Shown here: positions 31,482 to 40,088 of the stretch, in pieces
How positions within the stretch are numbered: the first letter of the stretch is position 1
How the letters are laid out: each line of letters starts with the position of its first letter
Source: Desulfovibrio ferrophilus
Lineage (GTDB): Bacteria; Desulfobacterota; Desulfovibrionia; Desulfovibrionales; Desulfovibrionaceae
Length of the DNA stretch: 64,000 bases
Assembly (NCBI RefSeq): GCF_003966735.1
Contig: NZ_AP017378.1
Location: 2,934,905-2,998,904, forward strand
Direction of reading: 5' to 3'
The notes under the pieces: generated by a model
What the model saw: only the letters and a program-made list of their open reading frames with translations
Told to the model about the DNA's origin: nothing
Databases searched by the model: none
Program-made: the position numbers and the translations under genes

Positions 31482-32273
31482 TTACAGCTTCCGCTTGGTC
31501 AGAATCGCAAGCTGCAACTGCTGCGTGTAGTATTCGCAGTCCCGCTTCTTGGCGTTCATGTTGCCTTCAATGTAGCTGTACTGCTGCCCTTGGGCAGAGC
31601 CGGGCTTGTAGCGCTTCCCGGCGACGAGTTTGTTCCAGCCGGTGGCCAGTTCATTGTATTCCTGGCAGGAGTTTCTGGCGTTTTCGGTATTGGCCATGAA
31701 CGTTTTCAATTCAGCGGGATTGGAAAAGAAAATGGCACTGGAATAATAGAGCGGCTTCTCCTTTTTCGGGACAAGGAATCCCCCGGTACACTCCATGGCG
31801 ATCCAGTCCTTGGGGCTGACTTGCGCCATGACCCAGGCATGGCTCATGCCCTCAAGGTAGCTGGTGGTGCTCGCCATGATGTCACGATCGGGATTGCCAC
31901 CAGCAAGTTTGGCGTTGAAGCCTTTGGTGCGCACGATATTCCAGACATCCATGGCCATGTCCGCGCACATGTAGAGATCGTTGCCCATATAGGTGTGGTT
32001 CTTGCGGTAGTCCGTGAGAATATCTTGAAGAATCGCCAGCTTGAGCACCATTGCAGATACTTTTTTTGGTTTTTGAGGTGCCGCCGATGTTTTCTTGCTG
32101 CGATCGATGAGGGGCTTGCGCTTTTCGGGCTGAGGTTCCGGCTTGGGTTGGGGAGTGGTCGCCACCACCGGGGCTTCGGTTTGCTGCACCTGTTCCGGAG
32201 CCGAATCACAGCCCGCAAGCAGGCAGGCAGCAACAAGCAAGGCACACAACGGTGCCAGAAAACGATGCGACAT
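31482..32273 (-). CDS. Transglutaminase-like lipoprotein (paralogue 2)
   Basis: The 263-residue product has a clear lipoprotein signal (LLAGC, Cys22), a Pro/Glu/Lys-rich linker and the same C-terminal domain as the protein at 23736-24524. Cys103 (YMCADMAMDVW), H145 (SHAWVMA) and E161 (WIAMECTGG) match the paralogue, with His-Glu spacing of 16 in both. The shared downstream block YKPGS and LYYSSAIFF/LYYTGGVFF supports one family. ATG 32273 follows a G-rich site; upstream frame residues lack a signal. It is monocistronic. Exported enzyme or binding protein; substrate unknown. Confidence 0.7.
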   Translation of the reverse strand: MSHRFLAPLCALLVAACLLAGCDSAPEQVQQTEAPVVATTPQPKPEPQPEKRKPLIDRSKKTSAAPQKPKKVSAMVLKLAILQDILTDYRKNHTYMGNDLYMCADMAMDVWNIVRTKGFNAKLAGGNPDRDIMASTTSYLEGMSHAWVMAQVSPKDWIAMECTGGFLVPKKEKPLYYSSAIFFSNPAELKTFMANTENARNSCQEYNELATGWNKLVAGKRYKPGSAQGQQYSYIEGNMNAKKRDCEYYTQQLQLAILTKRKL

Positions 32274-32422
32274 GGACTTATCCCCCTCTTCCATGAATTG
32301 TTTTTGAATAGAGAATGGCCTACCAGAAAGGCCATGTCGGATCAATGATCGGTCAAGACGTTCTGGTTCCGTGAGCAGGCTCGGGGGTTGAGCCTTTGTT
32401 GAAGCTGCTTTCCGACCTGTTG

Positions 32423-33664
32423 CTAATTGCCTTTCAGCCCATGCAGGGCCTTGATCCGTGCCAGCACCGGCGGGTGCGAATAATGCACGAACACATAGGC
32501 CGGGTGTGGGGTCAGGTTGGAGAGGTTGGCCACGGAGAGGGTTTTGAGTGCACTGATCAGCGGTTCGGGATCGCCTGTTGCCTCGGCGGCAAAGGCGTCG
32601 GCCTCGAACTCATGCCTGCGCGACAGCATCTGGGCCGCAATGCCCAGCACCAGCGCGACGGGCGTGTAGAGCAGCATGAAGAAAATCAGCCCAGCATGGA
32701 TGGAGACCTGCTCCATACCAAAGGCCGCGAACAACTCTCCGTTGTCCAGAAACAGTGACATCAGAAACAGCACCAGCCCGGTCTTGGCAATGCCCATGGC
32801 CGTCATGCGCAGAATATGCCCACGCTTGTTATGCCCCACCTCGTGTGCCACCACGCCCACTATCTGCTCCGTGCTCATCTGTTCGATAAGGGTGTCGAAC
32901 AGGGCGATGCGTTTCTTCTTGCCGAAGCCCGTGAAAAAGGCATTGGACTTGGCCGAGCGCTTGGAGCCGTCCATCATGAACAGCCCGGACAGGGTGAAGC
33001 CCGTTTTGGTGGCAAGGGCCTCGATGGCATTTCTGAGTTCGCCATCGGGCAGGGGCGTGAACTTGTTGAATAACGGCAGGATCACCACGGGCGCGATGTA
33101 TTGCAGGCCGATCATGATGGTCGTCACGCCTATCCAGGCCCAGAGCCAGGCCAGAGGCCCCGTGGCCTCGAAGAACCACAGCACCATGCCAGCCAGCGGC
33201 CCGCCGATGGCCACGGTCAGCACCCAGGCCTTGAGCTTGTCCAGGGCGAAGGTCCGCGCGTTTGTGCGGTTGAAGCCGAAGCGTTCCTCCAGCACGAAGG
33301 TCCGATACAGGGACAGGGGCAGGGCCGCCAGATCATTGATCAGGAACAGCAGCCCGAAGAAAATCAGCCCTGTGCCGATGCTGTCCAGTCCGAAGGAGCG
33401 GGCCAGCATGTCCACGACATTGAAGCCGCCCAGCAGAATGAAGGCCGGTACGATGATGATGCCCAGCACCTCTTCCACCAGGTCCAGCCGCGCTCCGGCA
33501 CGGGTGTAGGCCTGGGAGCGGGCGTATTCGTCGGCCTCGAAGACATCCTTGAATTGCTCGGGCAGCGCCGGGTCCAGAGCGTGCAGGTTGAGCTGGCTCA
33601 CGGTTGTTGTCAGCACAAATCCGGCCAGCATGGACCCCAGAATGATGATCAGGTAGATATTCAT
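32423..33664 (-). CDS. M48 (Ste24-like) integral membrane zinc metalloprotease
   Basis: The 413-residue product has about seven hydrophobic segments. HEVGH lies at 274-278, and a third zinc ligand is in the EFEADAFA helix. This is the CAAX-protease/Ste24 architecture, with the N-terminal DUF-like helical half (DLAALPLSLYRTFVLEERFGFN) typical of M48 Ste24 homologues. It would degrade or process membrane proteins. ATG 33664 fits the family start; the ORF extends upstream only into the divergent promoter shared with the Mut7-C gene. Confidence 0.92.
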   Translation of the reverse strand: MNIYLIIILGSMLAGFVLTTTVSQLNLHALDPALPEQFKDVFEADEYARSQAYTRAGARLDLVEEVLGIIIVPAFILLGGFNVVDMLARSFGLDSIGTGLIFFGLLFLINDLAALPLSLYRTFVLEERFGFNRTNARTFALDKLKAWVLTVAIGGPLAGMVLWFFEATGPLAWLWAWIGVTTIMIGLQYIAPVVILPLFNKFTPLPDGELRNAIEALATKTGFTLSGLFMMDGSKRSAKSNAFFTGFGKKKRIALFDTLIEQMSTEQIVGVVAHEVGHNKRGHILRMTAMGIAKTGLVLFLMSLFLDNGELFAAFGMEQVSIHAGLIFFMLLYTPVALVLGIAAQMLSRRHEFEADAFAAEATGDPEPLISALKTLSVANLSNLTPHPAYVFVHYSHPPVLARIKALHGLKGN

Positions 33665-33717
33665 GGAGGGCAGTCTCCCGAATTCGGCATCATTTGAAAA
33701 GACCTTTGTGAAGGGCC

Positions 33718-34509
33718 ATGGAAAGCGACGCACCGGTCATCTTTCGATTCCACGGCGAGTTGAAGCCACTCATCAACCCCGGAGCCTATGCACCGAGCCC
33801 CGGGCGTGATGGCGTGCGCGAGGTTCGGCGTAGCGGATTCGTGATCTACCCCGTGACGCGTAGCGCTTCACTCAAGGATGCCATCGAGGCACTGGGCATC
33901 CCGCACACCGAGGTGGGCTGCATCACTGTGGATGGCTTGGCGATGGGCTTTGACGAGCCTTTACTGCCGGGACTGACCGTGGGGGTGTACCCCGTGAATG
34001 CGCCCACGGATGTCACCCTTGCCCACCCACTGCGCCCTAAGCCTCTGGCGGATGTGAGCTTTGCGGTGGACGCCTGTGTGGGCAAGCTGGCTACCCTGCT
34101 TCGGCTGCTGGGGCTGGACACCGCGTATGAACAGGATTGGGACGACGACGAATTGGTCGAACTGGCCAGTGAGCAAGGACGCATCGTGCTCACGCGGGAC
34201 AAGGCCCTGCTCAAGCGCTCCGCGGTCAGCCACGGGCGGCTGGTCCGTGCCCAGGAGCCCACGGAGCAATTGCTGGAAGTCCTGACCCACTTTGGCCTCA
34301 AGGGACCATTCACGCCCTTTGTGCGCTGCCTGCGTTGCAACGACCTGCTGGAGCCTGTGTCCAAGGCCGAAATTCTGCACCTGTTGGAACCCCTGACCAG
34401 GAAGCATTATCACGAGTTTCACCGTTGCCGGTCCTGCGGGCGCATCTATTGGCCCGGATCGCACCACGAGGCCATGCGTGAGTGGCTCAACAGCGTAGGG
34501 CTGGATTGA
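33718..34509 (+). CDS. Mut7-C RNase-like protein with ubiquitin-like N-terminus
   Basis: The 263-residue product has an N-terminal beta-grasp region (FRFHGELKPLINP) of about 90 residues. A PIN-like Mut7-C domain follows (FAVDACVGKLATLLRLLGLDTAY; RIVLTRDKALLKR), then a C-terminal zinc ribbon (CLRCN and CRSCG). Mut7-C domains are predicted RNases, and the acidic Asp residues of FAVDAC, DDDEL and TRDK could bind metal. It is divergent from the M48 gene with only 53 bp between starts. Confidence 0.88.
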   Translation: MESDAPVIFRFHGELKPLINPGAYAPSPGRDGVREVRRSGFVIYPVTRSASLKDAIEALGIPHTEVGCITVDGLAMGFDEPLLPGLTVGVYPVNAPTDVTLAHPLRPKPLADVSFAVDACVGKLATLLRLLGLDTAYEQDWDDDELVELASEQGRIVLTRDKALLKRSAVSHGRLVRAQEPTEQLLEVLTHFGLKGPFTPFVRCLRCNDLLEPVSKAEILHLLEPLTRKHYHEFHRCRSCGRIYWPGSHHEAMREWLNSVGLD

Positions 34510-34625
34510 GTATTGGCGAGGGCTGATAGCTTGTTTTGTGTGCCTGCTGAGGGTCGTTGCGGGCATACGCCTGACGTGAATCATGTTTCTGGCCTTCTGG
34601 CTATCTGCCATGGGGCGATGTCACG

Positions 34626-34656
34626 AAAAAGCCCGGCCTCCTTGCGGAGACCGGGC
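34626..34656 (-). terminator. Terminator of the AOR gene
   Basis: On the minus strand GCCCGG/CCGGGC plus an inner GGAG/CTCC stem is followed by five T, 27 bp past the stop. Confidence 0.85.
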
Positions 34657-34682
34657 TGTCTGATTGTATTGGCTGTGTTGCC

Positions 34683-36407
34683 TTAGACCTTGGCGCCCTG
34701 CAGCTCTTCGGTGGTGAAGTCCCAGGACACGTTATGGGGAGGCAGTTGCTCCTTGAACCAACGCGGCAGTTGGTCGTCCTTTTCGGTGAACCCGGCGCGC
34801 TCGTTGAAGTCCTGCTCGTCGCGCAGTACGGACTCGCCCAGGCCGAGGATGTCGGCCACGGTGAACTTCTGTCCGAAGCGGGCGGAGAGCATGTCGGCTA
34901 CAACGTCCAGGGCTTCGGCGCTGTCCAGCACCGCGAAGGCTACGAACAGACACAGGCCTGCGGAGTCTACGGCGGCGGTGGCGATCTGCAGAGCCTTGGA
35001 GGTCTCGATCTGGCCTTCCTTGCCGTGGGAATCGACGTCGCCGCCGACCTTGAGCACGTTCTGACAGACCGCGTATCCGGCGGTGTGGTCCGCACCCTGA
35101 GTGGTGGTGGCATAGGTCACGCCAACACCCTTGACCGCACGGGGGTCATAGGCGGGCATGGACTGATTCTTGACCACGGGCACACGGTCCACGCCGTAAG
35201 CGTCGGCAGTGAAGACTGCGCCGTTGCCGATCATGCGGCCCAGCGGATCGTTGGTTCCGACCTTCTTCAACAGGGCCAGAGAACCGGGAGCGTCGCCCCA
35301 TTCGAGCAGGCCACCTTCCATGGCCATGGCGATGGTGTTGCCCATCTCGATGGTGTCGATGCCCTTCTCGTCACAGGTGCGGTCCATCTCGGCGATGAGG
35401 TCCAGGTCATTGACCAGACAGTTGGGACCGAAGGCCCACAGGGTCTCGTACTCGAACCCGGAGGTCACGTACTCGCCCTTGGCGTTGTTGTAGCACTGGG
35501 AGCACTGGATGATGCAACCGGGGTGGCAGCCTTCCTTGGTCTTGCCGCCGCGCTTTTCGATGTTGGCAGCCATGGTCTCGCCGGACACGTCGTTGGCGTG
35601 CTCGTAGCGGCCTTCGCGGAAGTTCTTGGTGGGCAGAGCGCCAGCCTCGTTGATGATGTTCACCAGAATGGCGGTGCCGTAAGCGGGCAGGCCCTCACCG
35701 GTGACGGGGTGGCCCTTCAGGATATTCACCCACTTCTTGCTGGCTTCCTTGAAGGCGTCCTTGTCGGCGTATTCCACGCGCGGGGCGTCCTTGTCGTCCA
35801 CGATCAGGGCTTTGACCTTCTTAGAGCCCATGACGGCACCCAAGCCACCACGACCAGCGGAGCGGGCCGGACGGCCATCGGGGTCGGTGAACTGGATGGT
35901 GGAGGCTTTCAGCCCTTGGCAACCGGCAGGGCCGGCCAGTGCAACACAGGCCTTGCCACCGAATTTTTCGTCCAGAATCTTGGCGTAGGCGTAGTTGTCG
36001 GTGAGCACATCGCCTGGAGCGTCCTCGATGGTGACGCCGTCCTTGTCAATCTTGATGGTCATGAACGGGGCGTCGGCCTCGGGCTTGCCTTCAAGGACAA
36101 TGCCGCCGATGCCGAGCTTGACCAGCTTCTGGGAGACAACGCCACCGGAGTTGGACTCCTTGATGCCGCCGGTCAACGGGCTTTTGGCGCCCACGGAGAT
36201 ACGGCCGGAGTTGGCGGCCGTGGTGCCCGTCAGGATGCCCGGGGCGATGATCAGTTTGTTGTACTTGGACAGGGCATGACAGTCGGCGGGGACTTCCTTG
36301 TTGACGATGCGCGAGGTCAGAGCACGGCCGCCAAGGCCGGCGTATTCGCCCATCTCTTCAAAGGTGAAGGTCCGCTTGCGGGTGTTGATGCGAAGTAGTT
36401 TGCTCAT
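34683..36407 (-). CDS. aor: Aldehyde:ferredoxin oxidoreductase (tungsten/molybdenum enzyme)
   Basis: The 574-residue product oxidises aldehydes to carboxylates, reducing ferredoxin, with a W- or Mo-bis-pterin and one [4Fe-4S] cluster. Family features are the N-terminal GGRALTSRIV, GGVVSQKLVKLGIGG, GRGGLGAVMGSKKVKA, the cluster region CHPGCIIQCSQC, and the distal Cys in SAGLCLFVAFA. Length (about 600) and the absence of a signal peptide agree with a cytoplasmic enzyme. AGGAGGG precedes ATG 36407. Two moeA-type genes 2-6 kb away supply cofactor assembly. It is monocistronic. Confidence 0.92.
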   Translation of the reverse strand: MSKLLRINTRKRTFTFEEMGEYAGLGGRALTSRIVNKEVPADCHALSKYNKLIIAPGILTGTTAANSGRISVGAKSPLTGGIKESNSGGVVSQKLVKLGIGGIVLEGKPEADAPFMTIKIDKDGVTIEDAPGDVLTDNYAYAKILDEKFGGKACVALAGPAGCQGLKASTIQFTDPDGRPARSAGRGGLGAVMGSKKVKALIVDDKDAPRVEYADKDAFKEASKKWVNILKGHPVTGEGLPAYGTAILVNIINEAGALPTKNFREGRYEHANDVSGETMAANIEKRGGKTKEGCHPGCIIQCSQCYNNAKGEYVTSGFEYETLWAFGPNCLVNDLDLIAEMDRTCDEKGIDTIEMGNTIAMAMEGGLLEWGDAPGSLALLKKVGTNDPLGRMIGNGAVFTADAYGVDRVPVVKNQSMPAYDPRAVKGVGVTYATTTQGADHTAGYAVCQNVLKVGGDVDSHGKEGQIETSKALQIATAAVDSAGLCLFVAFAVLDSAEALDVVADMLSARFGQKFTVADILGLGESVLRDEQDFNERAGFTEKDDQLPRWFKEQLPPHNVSWDFTTEELQGAKV

Positions 36408-36496
36408 ACTGAACCCTCCTGCAAATTAAGTATCGTAAATTGGTGATTGCACGCACAGCTACAACTCATTAGCATCTATGCCCATGCATAGTGAAT

Positions 36497-36535
36497 GTCA
36501 AAGAAACCTAGATGGTTACAATGTGTTTCTTTGAC
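36497..36535. promoter_or_regulatory. Operator-like perfect inverted repeat upstream of aor
   Basis: GTCAAAGAAAC (36497-36507) and GTTTCTTTGAC (36525-36535) are exact 11-bp arms with a 17-base spacer in the divergent region, 90 bp before the AOR start. The spacing puts the arms about 2.5 helical turns apart, which suits a dimeric regulator. No known consensus was recognised. Confidence 0.55.
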
Positions 36536-36622
36536 TGATTTGAAGGCTGATATGTCACTTGGTGTTTCTGTCCCAACCAGAAGCAACCAGTGACAACCAT
36601 AACAAACTATACGAGCTGTTCA

Positions 36623-37264
36623 ATGAGCAAAAAGAAGCATAACAAGTCCGAATCCGAAGAGCGGTTGGTCCTGACCCTGAGGCCGGATGATGCCGGGGGC
36701 TTTGCCCGGGCCTGGGCCTTGGCGTTGCATGATGGGTTTCTGCTGCGCGTTCCCGGTGCCATGAGTGTCATGGATTTGCTCACGGAATTCGTTGGGCTGG
36801 ATGCCTCCTACGTGGATGATCGCATCAGGGCTATATTTCTGGATGGACATCCCGTGGACGACTTGGACGCCGCTCCCGTGGGCAATGGCAACGAATTGTC
36901 CCTGTCCAGCGCCATGCCCGGTGTGGCAGGCATTACCATGGGCCGTAACAACGCCATTGCCGTCTATCGCGAAGGCATTACCTTTCAGTGTGATGGAGAC
37001 TGCGACGAAAGAGCGGGGTTGATCCGCGTTCGGCTATTTAATTTTATTGCCCGGGAAACGGCGCCACAGTTCATGGCTCTGGGTGTGGGGCTTGATGGTC
37101 GGGGGTGGCAACGCGTTGTTCATGATGCGCCTGCCGAGTTCTGGTCCTGTGTGGTGCAGGCGAAGCTGGACGGCGTTGCTGTTTCCACTGATGTGCTGTC
37201 CACGTTGCCGCCGCCGGAAGAAGGGTGCGTTCGTTTTTTGCAGATCATCAATGGCGGGAAGTAG
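36623..37264 (+). CDS. Hypothetical protein divergent from aor
   Basis: The 213-residue product is soluble. The N-terminal third (PGAMSVMDLLTEF; IFLDGHPVDDLD; GNELSLSSAMPGVAG) recalls a MoaD/ThiS-like beta-grasp pattern, but it lacks a C-terminal GG tail. ATG 36623 starts MSKKKHNK; an upstream GTG at 36590 adds 11 residues. The divergent placement next to AOR and the shared palindrome at 36497 suggest co-regulation. I cannot assign a function. Confidence 0.6.
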   Translation: MSKKKHNKSESEERLVLTLRPDDAGGFARAWALALHDGFLLRVPGAMSVMDLLTEFVGLDASYVDDRIRAIFLDGHPVDDLDAAPVGNGNELSLSSAMPGVAGITMGRNNAIAVYREGITFQCDGDCDERAGLIRVRLFNFIARETAPQFMALGVGLDGRGWQRVVHDAPAEFWSCVVQAKLDGVAVSTDVLSTLPPPEEGCVRFLQIINGGK

Positions 37265-37313
37265 GCAGGGCCGTTTTCGTGCGTTCTGGCGTTGTGTTTC
37301 TGCCTCGCGTACG

Positions 37314-37345
37314 AAAAAGGCCCCGGAGCAAATAGCGCCGGAGCC
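37314..37345 (-). terminator. Terminator of the proX-like gene
   Basis: On the minus strand GGCTCCGG pairs with CCGGGGCC (one G-U), followed by five T, 34 bp past the stop. Confidence 0.75.
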
Positions 37346-37378
37346 TTGAATAGTCGTTCTGACGGCGTGTGGACCGTG

Positions 37379-38242
37379 CTATTTCTTGGGCAGCCAGGCG
37401 GCGACCTTGTCGGGGTTGGCGTCAACCCATTTGCGGGCGGCTTCCTCCGGCTCCATGTCGCGGGCCCAGAGCATGACCTGCTGGCAATCGTCGAGAGTCC
37501 AGTGGAAGGCATCCAGCACGGCGTAGACTTCGGGCATGTCTTCGGCCAGCCCCTTGCGGGCGTATGTGCCGATGAATTCGGCATCGCCGAAGACTTTTTT
37601 GGGGTCGTCGAGGTATTTCAGATCCCATCGGCCAAATTTCCAGTGGGGTGTCCAGCCGGTAACCACGACGGGTTCGCCCTTTTCTATGCTCTCCTTGAGG
37701 ACGGCGGTCATGGTTGCGCCGCTGCCTCCCATCAACTCGATGTCGAGATCGTATTCCTTGATGGCGAGTTCGGCCTTGCTCATAATGCCTGCTCCAGGAT
37801 CAATGCCAATCATCAACCCCTTGAACATGTCCTCCTTGCCGCGCAGATCTGCGATGGAGTTCAGTTCGACATAGGCCGGAACCACAAGGCCGATACGCGC
37901 ACCTTCAAGGTTCTTGCCCAGATAGTCGAGCTTGTCGCCGACTCGGTCCCGATAGTCGCCGTGGGTCACGGGTAGCCACGCACCCGTGAAAGCGTCGACA
38001 TTGCCCCATGCGGTGCCCTGCCACATGACGGCGGCGCTTACGGGGATGGTTTCCACCTCGTAGCCGAGGTCCTGCAAGACTGTCTGTACCACAGAGGTAC
38101 TGGCCACGGTCTCGGCCCATTCCACATAGGCGAGTTCGACCTTGTCGCCCGCCTGGGCGGAACCGGTCATGATGGCTGTTATGGCGAACAGCCCCAAAAG
38201 TATTGCTTGGACCACCTTGGCGGTAAGCGTCATGACATTCAC
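37379..38242 (-). CDS. Glycine betaine/choline-type ABC substrate-binding protein (ProX/OpuAC)
   Basis: The 287-residue product has a Sec signal peptide (to about residue 32, SAQAGD) and the OpuAC fold motifs: VELAYVEWAETVAST, NVDAFTGAWLP, IGIDPGAG and GWTPHWKFGRWDLKYL. The many Trp residues fit the aromatic cage used for quaternary amines. GTG 38242 is preferred because AGGAGA lies seven bases upstream; ATG 38233 has poor spacing. No permease or ATPase gene is adjacent, so it is an orphan binding protein. Betaine is the likely ligand class, unproven. Confidence 0.88.
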   Translation of the reverse strand: MNVMTLTAKVVQAILLGLFAITAIMTGSAQAGDKVELAYVEWAETVASTSVVQTVLQDLGYEVETIPVSAAVMWQGTAWGNVDAFTGAWLPVTHGDYRDRVGDKLDYLGKNLEGARIGLVVPAYVELNSIADLRGKEDMFKGLMIGIDPGAGIMSKAELAIKEYDLDIELMGGSGATMTAVLKESIEKGEPVVVTGWTPHWKFGRWDLKYLDDPKKVFGDAEFIGTYARKGLAEDMPEVYAVLDAFHWTLDDCQQVMLWARDMEPEEAARKWVDANPDKVAAWLPKK

Positions 38243-38279
38243 GAATATCTCTCCTGAGTTAATGTTCGGTATTGTACCG

Positions 38280-38300
38280 CCGCAGATCAATGATCTGTGG
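38280..38300. promoter_or_regulatory. Near-perfect 21-bp palindrome upstream of proX
   Basis: CCGCAGATCA-A-TGATCTGTGG matches in 9 of 10 pairs, 38 bp before the proX GTG. Another short CGTAG/CTACG pair lies at 38315-38336. They are the only structures noticed in the 301-bp divergent gap before moeA. Confidence 0.45.
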
Positions 38301-38543
38301 AAGTAATACGTTCACGTAGAGGGGGCGCACCCTACGGCACGAAATTTTATAGTGCAACCTGACATATCACGATTGGATGGTGCCAGAATACAACCACGGG
38401 ATTCAGCTTAAGACACAGAGAATTGCGGTCCGAAATCGGTGAAAGGGCGGTGCCGATTCGTGAGTCACCCCGGTCGTTGTTTGCTTTTTCCCGTTGTTGA
38501 GATAATCTTGCAGCTTCACTTCAAACGGACCTTTGGAGGCCCT

Positions 38544-39773
38544 GTGAAAGACGGATTCTTCAACGTAGTCAGCCCGGTCGAATTTGCCGCGCTGCTGGCT
38601 AATTTTCCGCACCTGGAGGCAGAGACGGTTCCTTTGGCCGAGGCCCGTGGGCGAGTGCTGGTCACGAGCGCTGTGGCGCCTCATGATCTGCCTCTGGTCA
38701 ATCGCTCATGCATGGACGGTTTTGCCCTGAGCGCCCGCGACGCTTTTGGTGCCAGCGAAGCCAATCCTGCGTATCTGGACAAGGTTGGCGATCTGGCCAT
38801 TGACGAGCCTGTGGATGTTGTTCTGGAACCGGGCCAGTGCGTGGGCATTGTTACGGGAGGAACCCTGCCCGAAAGCACGGACGCTGTGGTCATGGTCGAG
38901 CACACTGGCGATTTAGGTGCAGGCACCATTGAAATTCGTAAGTCATCGGCTCCGGGCGATAACGTGATGCGACGTGGTGAGGACGCCACGTCCGGCGAGA
39001 CGGCGCTGGGTGCCGGGACCGTGCTGAGGCCCCAGGAAATCGGGCTGTTGGCCGCACTGGGTTTTGCCGAGGTCATGGTCTATCGCCGTCCGCGTTGCGG
39101 GATCATCTCCACGGGAGACGAGCTTGTGCCCGTGACCGAAACACCGCGTCCCGGACAGGTGCGCGACGTGAACTCCCACGCCCTGGCCGCGCTCATTGCT
39201 GTGGCAGGGGGAACGCCCACCCTGTATGGGCTGGTACCCGATCAGGAACAGGCGTTGGTCCAGGCGGTTGCCCGGGCCGTGGACGAGAACGACATGGTCT
39301 TTATTTCCGGTGGTTCCTCCATGGGGGTGCGCGATCTGACCCAAGCCGTCATCGAGGTTCTGCCTGATTCCGAAATTTTGGCCCACGGAGTGGCCGTGTC
39401 GCCTGGGAAACCCACCATTTTGGCTCGTGTGGGCCGCAAGGCAGTGTGGGGCCTGCCCGGTCAAGTGACCTCGGCTCAGGTGGTCATGCTGGTTTTTGGG
39501 TGCCCATATCTGCGTCATGTCCAGGGCGAGCCCGAGGCTTTTGATGTGTCGCGCAGGCGCACCTTCCCCGCCCGCCTGGCGCGCAATATCCACTCCAAGC
39601 CTGGTCGTGAAGACTATGTGCGAGTAAGGCTGGAAGCCGGTGAAGCGCATCCCGTTCTGGGCAAGTCCGGGCTGCTGCGGACCATGATCCTGGCCGATGG
39701 GTTGGTGTGCATTCCTGCGGATAGCGAGGGGTTGGAGGCTGGAACACTTGTTGACGTCTGGCTATTGAGTTGA
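38544..39773 (+). CDS. moeA: Molybdopterin molybdenumtransferase MoeA
   Basis: The 409-residue product inserts molybdate or tungstate into adenylylated molybdopterin. It has PLVNRSCMDGFAL, VTGGTLPESTDAVVMVE, GIISTGDELVP and the MoCF domain SGGSSMGVRDLT with SPGKPTILA. GTG 38544 is chosen because GGAGG ends five bases upstream; an ATG 105 bp earlier lacks a site. It lies 315 bp from a second MoeA gene, with repeat family B between. Confidence 0.93.
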   Translation: MKDGFFNVVSPVEFAALLANFPHLEAETVPLAEARGRVLVTSAVAPHDLPLVNRSCMDGFALSARDAFGASEANPAYLDKVGDLAIDEPVDVVLEPGQCVGIVTGGTLPESTDAVVMVEHTGDLGAGTIEIRKSSAPGDNVMRRGEDATSGETALGAGTVLRPQEIGLLAALGFAEVMVYRRPRCGIISTGDELVPVTETPRPGQVRDVNSHALAALIAVAGGTPTLYGLVPDQEQALVQAVARAVDENDMVFISGGSSMGVRDLTQAVIEVLPDSEILAHGVAVSPGKPTILARVGRKAVWGLPGQVTSAQVVMLVFGCPYLRHVQGEPEAFDVSRRRTFPARLARNIHSKPGREDYVRVRLEAGEAHPVLGKSGLLRTMILADGLVCIPADSEGLEAGTLVDVWLLS

Positions 39774-39774
39774 T

Positions 39775-39900
39775 GGGGCGTTGAAAAAGGGCCGTCTGCG
39801 TTGTTGTTTCAAAAAGTTGAAAATATTGAGTATGTTAAATACTTGTCGGTCTTGAATCCCTTTTGCGTCTAGCATCCAACCCTTTTTGAACGCCCCGCGG
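39775..39900. repeat. Family B repeat between the two moeA genes
   Basis: GGGGCGTTGAAAAAGGGCC at the left and CCCTTTTTGAACGCCCCGCGG at the right form long inverted ends, with CTGCGTTGTTG and TTTTGCGTCTAGCATC boxes inside that are shared with 50773. It starts at the moeA stop and accounts for most of the 315-bp gap. Confidence 0.75.
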
Positions 39901-40088
39901 AAAGAAGTGACGGCCGGGCATTCGGCCTTTTTAAAACGGCGCTGAAGTGAACGATTTTCAGTGTACTTATGAGGCCGACCTGTTGACTGGTTTTAAGGCG
40001 ATTAATCTGCCACAGTGAGCATAACATTTCTTGTTGAAAAGGCGGGGTGTCCGACAGCCCGTGACCCTATCCCGAATCTGGAGCATCC

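Noticed and set aside
34734-36398. 554-codon plus-strand frame opposite aor
   Set aside because: Gly/Val/His-rich antisense shadow of a well-supported enzyme gene.
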